NCBI RefSeq assembly: GCF_000247695.1
Contig: NW_004624730.1
Span: 30,776,743 to 30,840,742, forward strand
DNA: 64,000 nucleotides
Origin: Heterocephalus glaber
Lineage: Eukaryota; Chordata; Mammalia; Rodentia; Bathyergidae
Direction of reading: 5' to 3'
In this document: positions 21,009-34,998 of the stretch, piece after piece
How the letters are laid out: each line of letters begins with the position of its first letter
Position numbering within the stretch: the first letter of the stretch is position 1
Notes under the pieces: model-generated
Seen by the model: the letters and a program-made list of their open reading frames with translations, nothing else
What the model was told of the DNA's origin: nothing
Database searches by the model: none
Made by a program: the position numbers and the translations under genes

Positions 21009-22956
21009 TGTGTGTTAGAGAAGTAATGCTGTTGTAATAAATGTAATTCAACTGAGGACTTCTCAACTTCAGTCCTATGAAGAGGTAAGGCTGGATGATC
21101 CTTTGCTGTGGGGCTGTCCTGTGGACTTTAGGATGCTCAGTGGCAACCCTGGTCTCCGCCCACTAAATGGCAGAAGCACCCTCTCCACCTCAGTTGTAAC
21201 AATCCAAGCTATAGGCAGGCCTCTTGCTCTTAGGGGCAAAATAGCCCATGGTTAAGGGCCACTGCTCTAAACCTGACCTGGGGGGATGGAGGAGGCATAA
21301 ACTAGAGGAGAGGAAGATTGAACCTAGAGTGATCTAGCAGTTAAGACTTTCCTCACTCCGATGCATTGGAGATAATGATTTTCTTTTAAAATACCAATAC
21401 TTATGCTTTAGACAATGTGATTTTGATCAGTTCATCAAATCCACACCAAAGAGAAATACATAGCATTGCTATTGATGGGGGGCAGGGGTTGCTTACCTTG
21501 AAAGAGAAAAGGATTTAAAAGGAAAGTGTGTTCTAGTTGCTGTGATGGCCAGAGAGAATCTCAGGGCAGAGTGATCACTAGGTAGATCTAGAAGAAGTAT
21601 GAGAAAAGCCTGGGAAGGGAATTCAAGGGCAACTGTGTTGCAGTTTTGTTTTGGGTGCTCCTAAGTCTTCACTGGGTGACAGCTGGAGGGTTTTCATCCT
21701 TTACATAGCTTCCCTCAGTTCACCTCCCAATCTTTCCAACTGAATCCAGGGCCCTAATTCAACAACTGACTTCATTACTTTGGGATGGAAAGAAAGCCCT
21801 GTGTGTCTTCTCTTCCCTTTTATTTTCACTCTTTAAATCTAATCCTTTCTCCCTTTTTTCTTCCCTTCTTTATTCTTTCCTTTCCTTCTTTTTTATCAGC
21901 TACAAATGACTAATTTTGTCTGAAATAAACTGCTGTTCCTTAACTGCACACACCTACCTGTGCCCAAGGTCCTTAGCCAGGCATCGGGAACCTAGCAGCA
22001 GAGGCAGTGGTGCCTGCAGTGTAATGAAGTGCCTCTGAGAGCTGGCAGTCTCCGCTTAGTACATATGCTGTAGCTGCCAGCCCCCAGAATTCAGCATTAA
22101 GTAGCTTGTCAGAAAGTTCATTAACGTGGTATCAACTTAATAACCATGAATATTTAATTTACTCAGAACCAGACATGATTGTTTTGGGCCTCACATTGTA
22201 AATGAAATAGGTATTTAAAAACCTATGCAATAGACCCATTAAAACTTTAAGCAGTCAGACTGTTAAGCACCCTACTTGTTGGCGCAACTGTGGTTTTACA
22301 TTTCATGGGGTGCACATTTGGACATCAAAAGTCCTTAGTACACAGGGAGTATCACAGTTTTGTGAATGAATAAGAGCAATCTTCAAGCCCACCATAAGTT
22401 TCTACCTAGCTAGATGGATCTCTATAAGAAGCTTGAGAGAATATGAAATAATCTTTAGAGTAAAAGCAGAACACTAGTGAAAGGAAGTGATTTGAGTAGC
22501 TGCAACATGCTACTCAAATTTAAGAATAATTGTGTTGGAATGGTGTCAGTAATAATATTTTATTTCCCCCATAGTATATTTGCATTGAATTGAAAATGAA
22601 AATATTATATTTAATTGGTAATTTGATCACAGTTAAGATTGAGAGAACAAATTTGTTATATCTAAATTTCCTGTTTTTCTTATACTGTTTTCTTCTTTTA
22701 CAATCATCTGTGATGTTTCACAACTTTATGTTTTCTCTCTAATTAAAAAATCTCCAACAAGGGAAATATTCAATTATGAATCACCATATCCAGTAGTCAA
22801 GAAAATCTATGTATTCATAAATTTAAACAAATAAAGTATACAGGACATATTGCAATGTCATTATTTGCATTTATTTTTTATAGCATGGAAATGATTTTCA
22901 CTGGAGTCTTTTCAGTGAAAATGAAAGTCACTCTTTGATAAATTACCATTTGATTA
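21009..22956. other. Intergenic; no gene recognised
   Basis: A moderately GC stretch (21.05-21.30 kb), a CT-rich tract (about 21.80-21.90 kb) and AT-rich unique sequence. A G-run lies at 21477-21488. No coding region supported. Confidence 0.45.
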
Positions 22957-23038
22957 ATTTTTTTTTTCAGTACCAGGGATCGAGCTCAGGACCTTGTGCT
23001 TGCCAGGCAGGCATGGCTCCACTGAGCTTCTCTGGCCC
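22957..23038 (-). mobile_element. tRNA-derived SINE, reversed
   Basis: T tail, then GTACCAGGGATCGAGCTCAG, ending ACTGAGCTTCTCTGGCCC. Flanking TTGATTAAT-type words before the T tail and after the element are compatible with a target duplication. Confidence 0.8.
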
Positions 23039-24930
23039 TTGATTAATATTTTTAATTAACCTAGTTAATATTTTATAGAAAAATACCACCTATTTTCCTG
23101 TTTAAATTTTCTTTACTCAAGAGACTAGCACTTTTTGAATAGAAAAAAAGCATATATATTAATTGTCCAAATATCATAGTTTAGATTTATCATGATGTTA
23201 GTGATTTTGGCATGACATGTATCCTTTTAATTACAGTAATAGAATTTATTTGTTATTAACAATTTTGAATAATAGAATAGATAATACAACAGAAATAAAA
23301 TAATGGACCTCCTAGAAAAATACTTTTGCTCAGTCATTGCACATGCAGTTTTTTTTTTAATTATATGATGAAAATGATCAGTTATGGTAAAAAAAAAAAA
23401 AACCATACAATGAGAATTGCCAATTTTCACATATTAAAAATTTTTTTAACTACATAAATATCTTCTTTTATTATTTTTCAAGACTGGCCTACTTAGATTA
23501 TTGAAAACATAGTCTTTTTTTTTTCTGCCAGAAAATAGGAATGGACTTTATTTTCTCCAATGAATTCCAAATAGAGTTTAAAGTATTACACATCAGAGCT
23601 TAAATAGATTACAGGAAGTTGATATTTACATTTTTTAGTATCAGAATGCAAACTTTGTATAGAGTCTAGTTTCATTAAGAAGTAGAATACTTTATCAAAA
23701 ATCAAATGGATATAGTTAAGAAAGTCAGTGAACTTTATGATTATTGTTGTATCAGGTTTGCTGAAATATAATTCCCTTATTTAAGTTTGTAAAACATATT
23801 TTCTTGGCTATTGTTTGTGTATATTTTAGAGCAAACATGAACTTAGTGTGTAGTTTGTTGTCTTAAAAAATTCATCCTTCAGCATATTTTTCTCTTGGTA
23901 ATTTTTATATAGCATAGTTTGCCTGAAGAGTTAAAGCTTTTGTCCAAAATACATACTAAGTTAAGGTTCTCATAGCAACCATTATTTACTCTTATATAAC
24001 TTGCTGCTTCATGCCATTGTAAATATGTGCAAATATGTCTCTAATTAAATTTTATCTTTCCTTAGATAAAATGTGTGGTTTCCAGGAAGAAAAAGTAGAT
24101 GATGGTGGAGAGCAGTGGGGTGTTTGTACAATCTCTAGATTGAGGGTAATAGAAATATTTACTTAGGATTTCACTCATGTTTATTGTGTTTTGAATCAGG
24201 AAAAAAATTATTTTAGCATGGACATTTAAATTCATGATGGGTAGTGTGTATGATTGAGTTTTCTTGACTGATAAGACATTACAGATTCTCAATGACTTTT
24301 ATTATGGATTTCCCTTGTAGGCAAGGTCTCTAACTTACTCTTTTATTCCCAGTGCCCACAACTGGGACCAGTGCAAATTGCACTCAGTATTAGTTGAATG
24401 AATTAATCAACAGCTATAAAGGAAAAAGAAATAATTTTTACTGCAACATTAAAATTCTAGGTCACAATTACTAGAAAATTTAGACTATTTCAAAGTTTTG
24501 CATCAACTTCAGTCAAATAATATTGAAGAATGAAAAGCTGTGTGAAGGTTATTTTATTCCTCAACTCTGAAAACCTATGGCTTGGAATAGGAGTGTTCAT
24601 TTAATGGAATTTAAATTTTCTCTAAGGTTGTTGAAAGCAACCTTGAAATGTTTTCAGAACTTTGGGAGAAATTAGTATCTGGTCTTATAAACCTGTGCCT
24701 TCCCGTGCGTAAGTTTTCCAAATGCAATTATGCCTTGGTATGTCTTTAAAAAGCTGTAAATAAAATTTGCATAGTATTTATTGCATAGGTAAGAAATTTT
24801 CATTCTAATAGACCAGGCTTTTAATCATTTGAAAACAAATGCATTGTTTTATAAAGCAAATCACTGCTAGCTAACCACTGAAATTTATGGTATAACACAT
24901 TAAAATTTTTTATGTGCCTAATGTGCTATG
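23039..24930. other. Intergenic AT-rich desert; no gene recognised
   Basis: Very AT-rich with homopolymer A and T runs (for example 23391-23402). No RNA gene or coding region is visible. Confidence 0.45.
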
Positions 24931-24938
24931 CTTTGTAG

Positions 24939-25110
24939 CTGTGGTTCTCAAGGTGGGACCTCAGGACCAATAGCATCAGCAGCACCTTTTTTAAGTATGC
25001 AGATTCTTAGGTGTCACCTAATACCTACCCAGTCAGAAACTCTGAGGGTGTTGCCCAATAATCTGTGCCTTTCAAGTGCTTTCATTCACGTTCAAGTTTG
25101 AGAACCATTG
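24939..25110 (-). mobile_element. MER5A-like hAT DNA transposon remnant
   Basis: Ends CTGTGGTTCTCAA and TTTGAGAACCATTG, interior GGACCAATAGCATCAGCAGC and CAGTCAGAAACTCTGAGG. Flanking octamers CTTTGTAG (24931-24938) and CTTTATAA (25111-25118) agree at 6 of 8, as expected for an old 8-bp duplication. Confidence 0.8.
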
Positions 25111-26099
25111 CTTTATAAGATATGAGAAAGGAGAGTTATGGATGGTGTCTATTTTGTAGAGGAAGTAAAGGCATGTGCACAGATGACAATACAGGCTGAC
25201 AATAGTATAAGAGTGATACATGCCATAAAATTGTCATGGATGAAGGCTGATGAAAATTTGAGGGAAAAATAGATTACTATGCAGATGATACCTTAAATCA
25301 TTCATTCATTCACTGAGGGGTTCTAGGGGCCAGTGTCACTGGGAAGCTGGGTCCCGATACAGGAAAGAATAGGCCCTTCACGTTCTTGGTCTTTCAGTCA
25401 AGATGAATAGGCACCATCGAAAATTAGAGGCATAGTTATTGTAAAGCAGATGGGGGTGGGGGGCAGGGGAGAGAGAGAGAGAGATCTTCAAGCCAGAAGG
25501 CAAGTGATGCTATGAAGGCATCTGCACTGATTTCAAGTTTGGATATCTTTTTATGCACATAAGAATTGCTCCTGGAGTTCAGGGAACTAGGGTAATTATG
25601 ATGCTTACCATCTTTTTACTTAGAAGTCACTTTGGAATTGCAAGATGTCTTCCTGTCTTTTTTAGATGACCAGTGTTTCCTCCGGGGTTTTAATCATGTA
25701 AGAAATTTACAGAAGAAAATTGAGAAGGTTCTTAATTTAAACCAGGTCCCAGTCCAAGGTAGGACAATCTTTAAAGAACATTTCCTTTCCTTATATCACT
25801 GGGCTGTAGGCTATGCCAGCCCAGCCAAATGCCTTGTTTTGGAACTAGATGGACAGTTGGCCACCTATCAGAAGGACTTTACACAATGTGTACCCTTAAA
25901 ATGCCATTGTGCTATGTGGGATTGCTTTAGGTCTGAGACCTAACAAATGTTTATAAATGTAATACACATTGACATCTTTGTTTCTTTACTTAATTGGTAA
26001 AGCATGCTCTTTTGGGCCCCTCCTCCCCTTATATCTATCCACCTGCCTAATACTAGGACAAATAAGCAAGCTTGTAAACACATATAGCTAGATTACTAA
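25111..26099. other. Intergenic; weak 103-codon frame at 25632-25943
   Basis: A (GA)n-like tract lies at about 25470-25484. The + frame at 25632-25943 looks protein-like in composition, but it lacks a Kozak context, splice signals or any domain I recognise, so it is not called as a gene. Confidence 0.35.
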
Positions 26100-26102
26100 G
26101 TG

Positions 26103-26260
26103 CATTGGTTCCCAAACTTGAGGGTGCCTCAGAATTACTTGGCTGGCTTATTCAAACACATACTGCTGAACCACACCTGCAGAATTTCTGATTCAGTAAG
26201 GGCATGTGGAGCCTCACAAGTAGCACTTCTGATAAATTCCCAGGAGAATTTGAGAGTCCA
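26103..26260 (+). mobile_element. MER5A-like remnant
   Basis: CATTGGTTCCCAAACTTGAG, a CAGAATTACTTGG motif, AATTTCTGATTCAGTAAGG and GATAAATTCCCAGG follow the MER5A order. The 3' terminus is unclear. Confidence 0.7.
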
Positions 26261-28309
26261 TCCAAGATTCACTGATGATGAAAATTTCAAGTTAAAGATA
26301 AAAGTACTAATACCCAGAAAGGTGATTTGCCCAACAAAGTTAGGTGATGGCTAAATTGGAAATAATACACACTCAGTTCTCAGTTCAGCATGACCTCCAC
26401 TGCAGTCTGCCTTTGTGATTCCCTGGAAAGAGGTTGCCTACTTGATCTCATAGTAATTCTAATACCCACAAGAGTGAGGAATTAACAACTTGATGACATG
26501 TTATCTAGCTCTTGTTTATGTTGTATTTAACTTCTTATTGCAAAATCAACCATATTCCTGACATTTGCAATGCAATAGTGAACCTCTAAGCTACCTGTTT
26601 TGTTTCTGGAGATTGCTCTGTATATAAAAGTAATACTTGTATCACAATATCACTTTTAAAAGGTAAATCTAGCACATCCCATCCTATTAGTCTTTCTGAT
26701 AATAATATAGTCTTTCTGAGGACAAAGATCTTGTATTACAAAGCACTTTTCTGTAGTAACTCTCTGTTAGATGATTAATTGTACCACTAGCAAAAAAAAC
26801 TGTTTTAGAGAATAAGGAGCTAAAATATATCCTGGAAGTCAATTAATGAAAACAATATGCTATAAGTTCTTTGCCAATAATTAACTTCTATTCCAGAAGT
26901 GTGTGTGCTTATCTATAAATCCGAGATTAAGTTCTCTAATTCTGTAAATTAGAGAAAATATATTAATCTCTTTTTGAATGGTGATAAAGATAGATTTCCC
27001 CCAAATTTAATTAATCTGTTTTGCATTCTTGAAAAATCACATTAAAAACTCAGACCTTTCAGCACAAATCATGTAATTGCATTTTAAATGATTATGTAGA
27101 AAAATTGGACATGGGTGAAAATAATATATTCTGAATTGAATTTTGATTTATTTTGGTAATTTTAAAATGTATTTTTAATTGCTTTCACTTTAAATCAAGT
27201 CTTATAAGCAAACTCTTGATTACCTGAAGGTTAGCAGGGAGGAAGGACTGGAAATGAGGAAGAAGAGTAAGAGCCAGATGGGGCCTTGGCCACAGATGAC
27301 TCCTCATGCTGATGCGCTGATTTAGTTAATCCTAGTGATTAATGGACTATTGGGCTAAGAGCATGTTTTAGACACTTAATATATATATATATATATGAAA
27401 ATTATATTATTAATATATTACTATATATGTGCTAATTTCCTACCACTGAAGCAATAGTATTCTCTAAAAGGTAGAAGAAATGTCTGTCTGTAGTCTCTTT
27501 TCTCCCTGTAGTTAATCTCTCCTTTCTCCCATTTTGTCAAATAGAATATAAAAAATACTCAGACTCCAACGCAGTTAAATCTGAGGCACTTTCACTTGTC
27601 ACAGTCATCATCCAGTCTCCCAAATTAAAGAGCAGCTGTTCAGATTCTCTTGGGTAGGACATGATGAGCTTTATTTCCCACTTCCTGTGGAGCTCAGTTT
27701 GAACTATTTCTGATTCTCTAGAACTTCAAGTAATCATCTACTCTTTAAAGGAAGACAAGAACTCAATGTAATTTGGATGACCATTTATTGCTTTCTTCCT
27801 GAGAACAACTGGTTTGTTTTGGCTCCAAATATAGCATTCTTAGAATTGCATGAAAACATTTACTTCAAGTACCTGTATTGTGTTGCTAGAAATTGCACGA
27901 ACTTCTGCCCCATATGAAATGAAGTCATGTAATTGTATCATCTCTTTTTAAAAATAGTTTTTATGCCTTCAATAATCCCACTTTGGTTGAAAGTTGAGCT
28001 GTTTTCTAATGCAATTTAGCTCAGTTTCCTGCAATGGGCTTCATGGGCTCTAAAAAGAAAAAGGAGAGTGATGGTTGAGTGAGAAGGAAAATAAAGTTTA
28101 AACTAAGGATGAAATGGATCTCTATTAGATTGTTTTTCCTCCAATTGACTTCTCTTGTGGGTGGAGGTTTAGAAGAAATGAGTTTTGAAATACCTTTTAG
28201 CCTACATTTCCTGGTTTTTAAGTGTATAGAGTAATTTTGTCATAGAATAAACTTAATTTCTGTATTAAGATATAAAAATTGGATGGTTCTAATTAGGAAT
28301 CAATTTTAT
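26261..28309. other. Intergenic AT-rich desert; no gene recognised
   Basis: Contains a short (TA)n run at about 27379-27396. No coding or RNA gene seen. Confidence 0.45.
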
Positions 28310-28440
28310 TAGTGAAGCTCAAACTTTAATATGCATGCATGTCACCCAGGGACCTCAATGAAATGCACGTTCTAATTGTCTAGGTTATTGTGAGTTTTTG
28401 CAATTCTAAGAAGCTCCACAATGATGCTAATGGACCTTAT
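28310..28440 (+). mobile_element. Decayed MER5A-like remnant
   Basis: GAAGCTCAAACTTTAATATG, GTCACCCAGGGACC, then GCTCCACAATGATGCTAATG follow the family order, but the copy is heavily diverged. Confidence 0.45.
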
Positions 28441-29251
28441 TGCCATAGACCTCATTTCCAATACCTGCAGTGTAGGTGTACAATATAGCCATTAAGTGAG
28501 TTTATAAATAGGTATCTTGTCTTTACTATACTTTTTTTACTTACATGTAGACAAATTTTCAAGATTAAATAATTTCTCTGAAATTCAAGGCTTTCATTGT
28601 AGGAAAAAGGTGGTTTTGGGAAAAAACACTTTAAAATGAATTGTTTTTCAAGGTAGAGAATTTGAGTTTAGGAGGTTAATTTTTGTTTTTATTTTCAAGT
28701 AAGTGAAAGAAGACATAAGTTGAAAAGTTAAGAAGTTTGAAAATGTGTCTAATTTCTAATGATTTATTTTGACTATTCTGGATTCTTAAGTTCTCTTTTA
28801 GAAAAGAATATGAAGGCTTAGAAATTTGGTGTCATTCAAAATCAGGTACCAAGGTTATGAATGTCAGCGAGTGATTTGCAGGCTAAATTTAATTTTAGAA
28901 TGTTGTATTCCAAAAGTCTGAATATCAACTAAATATACAGGGGTCAATGCTGGTTGAATTATTGAATTTTTTGCCCTCTCTTAATAAGAATACATTTTGG
29001 AAAATATGCCCAGAAAATTTACAGGGCTAGTGAAAGCACTAGTGAATTGCAGTGCTAGTGAATGCATATTCTGCATTCAATTTATAATTAAATTGTAACC
29101 CAAAAAGCCTAGCAGATAAGAATAAGTCATTTAAATTACCCCCTTATAGGCTATGTGGCAGATTATGCAAAGATAGTTAAGTATCTGTGAAATCCTGCAG
29201 TTCTCTTGAAGGCAAAGATAGTTTATTGTTTATTTTTATTTTGTTTTGTTT

Positions 29252-29325
29252 GCAGTACCTGGGATCAATCCAAGGAGCCATGAATGCAGAGAAGTACTCT
29301 AAGACTGATCTACATCCCTAGGCCC
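29252..29325 (-). mobile_element. Decayed ID-like SINE
   Basis: GCAGTACCTGGGATCAATCC and CTGATCTACATCCCTAGGCC are the reversed ends of an ID-type unit; heavily mutated. Confidence 0.55.
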
Positions 29326-30054
29326 AAAGATAATATTTTGATCATTACTAAACTAAAATAATTTAAGTGAATAGATGTAAGAGGTTTTCATTAACACCTT
29401 ATACAACTCCAAAATTTAGAGAATAAATTTAAAACATTTTTAATTAAGGAAGTTCTATGTTTTTATTATTTTTTAAATTTAAATTTAATTTTATATTTTT
29501 AATATATATAATAATTGCACATATTTGGGAGATACAATGAAATAATTCAATATATGTATATACTGTGATGATTAAAACAGGATAATTAGAATTTCCACCA
29601 AAGAAATTATATTTTTGACAGCTATGTTCCATAGTAGTTTCATTTTACATAGCCTGAGCAATATATTGTTTATTATATTCCCATAGGAAAATATTTGCTT
29701 TTGATAAAGTACTACCAAAATAAACCTGATTAGTGTTTAACATAGACTTTGCATTCCATTTGAAAGTATATCTGTAAAGATTTTGATTTCTCTGGTATTT
29801 ACAGTCTAGTTAATTCAATGCTTAACACTGAATTAAATCCCTCTTAACAATGTAGGTATAGTTTTTAAAAAATGAGTTTTATAAAATCTATATTTTTATC
29901 ATATATAATTCTCAGTTTTTATTGGTAGAAATTTTTTTGTATGTCACTTAAATTCTGAGTGCTCCCCTGTGCTGTCCTTCCTGACATCAAGAGGTCTTCT
30001 GTTGTTTTTCTAGGCTAGTTGACAGATACTTTTATCTAGAAACGCTGATGGTTA

Positions 30055-30170
30055 ATAGTAATAGTTTACTATGTGCCAAGTATTTTATATGTATAATCTC
30101 ATGTAATCTTCAGCATAATCATACATATAGATAACATTCTTTTTTCAGTTGTAAAAAATGTAACTGATTT
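30055..30170 (-). mobile_element. MIR-like ancient SINE fragment
   Basis: TTTACTATGTGCCAAGTATT, then ATAATCTCATGTAATCTTCA match the reversed MIR 3' half. Confidence 0.6.
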
Positions 30171-33100
30171 ATGATGTAGTTCTCATAAAAAGACAATGAA
30201 CTTGTTTTCTAATGTGTCCACTATCTTCAAAGATCATGTTCTTATCCTCACAGTCTCCTCCTCCTGAAATGCCAACTAATTTAAATATTTGTCTACAACA
30301 AATGCAACTGTGATCTATGTCCTTATTGTTACAGACATAAATAAGTTATGTTACATGCTAATGCTAAATAATTATGATTATTTCCTTTCATTTCCAAATT
30401 GTGTTGGTTCACTCTGTAAATTAAAGGTAATCAAACTACCTTTTTTCTCTCATTGGATGGCTACATAATAATTGTATTTAAAATGCCAATCCAAGTTTGT
30501 ACTTCATTAAAGGAAGCATGATAGCTGTCTCTGGATCATTTCCCTGGATAGAATTACTGGTATCTCCTCATAATTTTATTGCCTTTTTTGTTATTATAAT
30601 AAAACATGTTCAATATGAAAATAATTCAAGAAATTTATAAGTAAATTGATTCAGTTGAATTTTGGAAACCTTTATGTGAAGACTTTTTATACTGGCTTAT
30701 GTCTATGTTTTTTTTCAAATAGTTGGTATAATAAGTACTTTGTCTTGTCTATTTATAAAACGAGATATGAGAATAGAGTGGTAGGGTAAAAAGAAATGCA
30801 GATTATGTTTGGGGCAGCTACTTACATTTTCCCATTGATTTCTACATTTCATTTATAACCGTTTAAAACCCTGCCACAAGATTTACCAATAGCCAGGAAA
30901 TGAGAAATTCATTCATTTATACATTACTTTACACATAAATTACATTAAATTATGTGATTGTAACTAACACAGATTTTGAAGAGACACGTCTCTTGCTTAG
31001 GAAGGCATTTCTCTAACTTTTTTCCAAGAAACTTTTCCATACACTCATGTAACTCTTACTCAAATAATTATGGTTCAAGTTATGCCTAGAATGTTTCCTC
31101 AGAAGTTTTGTCTGCCTTGTAAGTGTAAAATGATCTCATATCTTCATGAAGCTGTAGAGGGAAATCAGAATTCAATGTTGTCAATGCTGTTCAGCAAATT
31201 ATATTTGTTTACTCACCATTGGACATGTTTATATGACATGGTTTGATGTTTTACAATTTCCCCACATATCTGTTGTTCTCATCAAAGGAAAATAATGTCT
31301 GCCACACATTCACTGAGACAAAAATGCCCTGATTTTGGTTCTAAAAATTACTTCGCTACATGGGAATTTCTTTTGTGTTATTAGCAGAGAAATATTCCTG
31401 CCTCTGTTTTATTTAATAACTTTTTTTGCTATATGACTAATGAGATCATTGTTAGACTGCAACAATTATTTCTGTGCAATGGAGCTGTTCTGTTTATAAG
31501 TGCTGCAAAGACAAACTTTTTCTAAAAATGTCATTTTGGGTACCTAACTACCATTAGCAAATGCGTTCCTTTAGCTACAGTCAAAAGATAAAAGTCTTAT
31601 TTTTTACTAAATACTTTGGGTAGATGTTCAGAAACGTAACTGAGATTTTTATTTTATTGAAAAGGACTTTTCATTTATTCTTCTGTTGAATCACACTAAT
31701 GTCCAGTGTTTTAATTAGACCATAGTATCAGTTATAGTTTAGAATTAAAAGAGTAATAGGAAGAAGCTTATAAAATATTAATCTTAAGAACTCAATCCAT
31801 TCAAGCATTTCAGATTTTTAAATAATTGGTGTCCAAGTCAGATGACTTTAAAAGTGTCCTACAGAAATGCTAGACACAACTTGAAATAAGACAGTGAAAT
31901 GAATGTTGCAGGCTCAAATTCTGGGAAGAACAACTGAATATATTTTCTTAGTTTTTGCATGAGAAATTAAATATACCCAGGGAAATTGTATATTTAAAAA
32001 ACCCCTAAAATATGATTCTGCAGTATGTCAGTGTATCATATGTATTATTCACCAATAGTAATTATATTCTGCAAGTTTAAGAAATCGTTATTTTCTTTAC
32101 AAAGTGATGTATATGTAAGGTTAGCCATTTTATAAGGCCAGAGTAGTTCTTGTTCATTTGCCTTGTGGTGGACTTGTTTGAAATGAAAAAAGAAAAATAG
32201 AGTTAGAGGGAATCATTGCAGTGTTTGTGGCTGAGAGTGAGTCTGCAGCGCAAGCATCATCACTTGTTGGGTTTTCTGCAGGAAAACAGCAGATTGCTGC
32301 TCTTGCAGGACTTATGATCACAGTGAAAGCTGCCTTTTAACTTAGTGTCCAATTCCACAGAAAACAATAGGGAGGAAGATACACTTTATATAGAGCAAAT
32401 AAATGCTTACTTTTTCCTTTGGATTTACTTTAGTTTCCCTAAATAGACTCGAAGCATTCCCATTTGACTTTGGATAAATAAAACTTGAATAAAAGAAAAG
32501 TCTCAAATTTCTATATGTATATGTATATTTCTTGGATGAAAAAATCAACAAAATTTCAGAAGGGTAAAGATGATTGAAAGTGGATTACTAAGCTACTAAG
32601 AGATAAAGGAAAATGTTATACTTAGTTTTGATATGTTGCGGATATATTTCAATTATATTTTAGATTTGGGGGAGAATTGTGTAATTGTAATACAAATACA
32701 GAAAAAATTATCTGGAGCAATAGAACAAAGAAATGGGCCTTTTTATTGTGGTTATGAAGGTGTATGTCCACACACAAGTAGTTTGAAGTTTAGTTTTAAT
32801 CTAAATTGGATTTCTGGACAAGGGTATCTTGTGGGAAGGGGTTAAAACAATGTACTGAGATTACCTTTTGTTTTCTTTTGTGAGAAACGAGATCTAATTT
32901 CTAGCTAATTTAGGGAGTTGAGAGAACTATGCTGAGCTTCTTTACCACGGGAGTCTTTATTTACTTGACTTTTCCTATTGTTTCTTAAATACTCATATTC
33001 AGTAAGTATCCCAGCATGCAGCCTGTCTCTGACTCCATAGGGAGTTCCCTCACAGAAACATATCACATCTGGAAAGCACAAACCAACCCTAACAGTTGAT

Positions 33101-34296
33101 AGGAGGTTTTTCAGAAAAGCAGCACACATTATTCAATTACCGAAGATGATTTATTCATGAGCATTAGGAATATGAAATAAATTCAATTTATGAACATTGG
33201 TTTCTTACTCTATGCTGTTATATGCAATAAGATATAAGGTTAAGTGGCTTATCCTCAGTGACCTGACCTTTCTCTTTATTTTCATTATCTTAACAATTTG
33301 ATTTCATTAAAGAAGCATTAAACAAGGCATTTTATGGTGAATAACTCAGGGCTGGCACTTCAGGATTCATCTCTTTGGCTTTAGTTGAAAACAGATTAAG
33401 TAATACATCAATAATCCCTATAGCATTAAGTATTTTTATTCAAAAAATTTTAAACCATTGCTTCATATCAAAGTCATTTGTGCTTTCAAATTATGGAGTT
33501 TTTTCTATAACGTTTTTGTGATTATAGATAATAAAGGATTTAGAAAAATCTGGTTTATTTTCTACATTTTATATTAATCACTAAAAGAAAGAAAAAGAAT
33601 AACAGATGATTTTTGTCCTTTAGTGCTAGGGTACAAATAATATATAAGAAGATCAAGGGGTACTGCATCCTGCTTTTTGTTTTAAAATGATTTTCTACCC
33701 AATAACTTACTTAAGCCTATCTCCCAGACAAATTGATGTAATACTGGATCAACAAGTCTAGTTTTCAAAACTCAATACAATTTTTTCTCCAGATATTCCC
33801 ATTGTTATATTAAATATTAAGTGAACAATTCTGCTTAGAATCTAGGACTAAAATCTGCAATCCTTAACCTTCTGTTGTTAACTTGTGTTCTATTGTTTGC
33901 CAGGTCTGCACTGATAGGGATTCAGTTATCAACCCATGTGGAAAGAGGCAGACAGATAGTAGCAAGATGAAAAAGTTGACTTAGTGCTTAAGAAGTAATG
34001 TTAAGTTTTTAAAAAATAATAAAACGATTTCTAAAACAAAGTTTTAAATTAAATTAATGTTTTCAGTACTGTCAAGTTCATTTATGGCATTTTCAAGTTT
34101 TATTTTTAAGTCACTACTTTTTAATGTAACTTCATTTTTAAAGTATTTTTCTTTTCTCTTTTTTCTTTTTTTTTTTGCACTTAGTCATATTTTCACTGAT
34201 AGTTTGCAGATCAACTTTAAAATTTTTTTTCTCTGTGAAATACAGAAATGATTATAGAGAATTCATTTATCTTTTTCCTTTTCTTCCATTTATGTA

Positions 34297-34404
34297 TTTT
34301 TTTGATACAAGTTCTCATTGTAGTATCCAGGCTGGCCTGGGACTCACAATCCTTCTACTTCACCTACCAACTAGCTGACTACAAACACGCTACCACACCA
34401 GGCC
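34297..34404 (-). mobile_element. B1-like SINE, diverged
   Basis: Reversed B1 words: GTATCCAGGCTGGCCTGGGA, CACAATCCTTCTACTTCACC, CTACCACACCAGGCC. Confidence 0.7.
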
Positions 34405-34639
34405 GATACTATGTTTTTCATCATTATAGTTAAGCTGGGGTTTGGGATTCTGTAATATTAATTTGAGAAAGACTTTTTATATGGATTTAAATATCAATAA
34501 TTGTATTTCCCCCAGATATTTAGTTCTTTGGACTATGACTTATAATTATGATAGAGTTCATATATTTAGGCATGAATAATTTAGCCCAGTTGGACTGAAA
34601 AGTAATTAGGAATAACTGATGTGGCATTTTTATGTAGAC

Positions 34640-34998
34640 TTGTCCCTCCACTCCCAAACTCATACATTAAAGTCATAACTAACCCCCAGTGCCTCAGAAT
34701 GTGACTGTAGTTGGACATAGTTTACATAGAGATAATTAAATTAAAATGAGGTCCTTAGGGTGGACCCTAATCCAATTTGAAGTCCTTAGAAGAAGGAGAA
34801 GTGAGGGCAGAGATGAACAGAAGGAAGACTATTTGCAGATACAAAGAGAAGAGAGTTGTGTATCTACCAACCAAGGAAGTGCTTCTGAGCAACCGATCCT
34901 GCTGACACCTGATCTAAGTCTCAGCCCCAGAGCTATCAGAAAGTAAATTTCTGTTCTGTAAGCCACACAGTCTGTGATACTTTTTATGGCAGCCCTAG
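34640..34998 (+). mobile_element. ERVL-MaLR LTR (MST/MLT1-like), decayed
   Basis: CCCAAACTCATACATTAAAG near the 5' end, AGGGTGGACCCTAATCCAAT in the middle, CTGCTGACACCTGATCTAAG, and GTAAATTTCTGTTCTGTAAG before CCACACAGTCTGTG at the 3' end, in the order of a MaLR LTR. No internal region follows, so it is solitary. Confidence 0.75.

Larger units (their letters stand above)
28441..34290. other. Long AT-rich gene desert; no gene recognised
   Basis: Apart from a decayed ID-like SINE (29252-29325) and a MIR-like piece (30055-30170), this is AT-rich unique sequence with no supported ORF, tRNA or other RNA gene. Confidence 0.5.

Noticed and set aside
25632..25943. 103-codon + frame with protein-like composition
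   Set aside because: No family recognised, no initiation context or exon signals, single short frame in a desert; it would need a translated search hit to be called.
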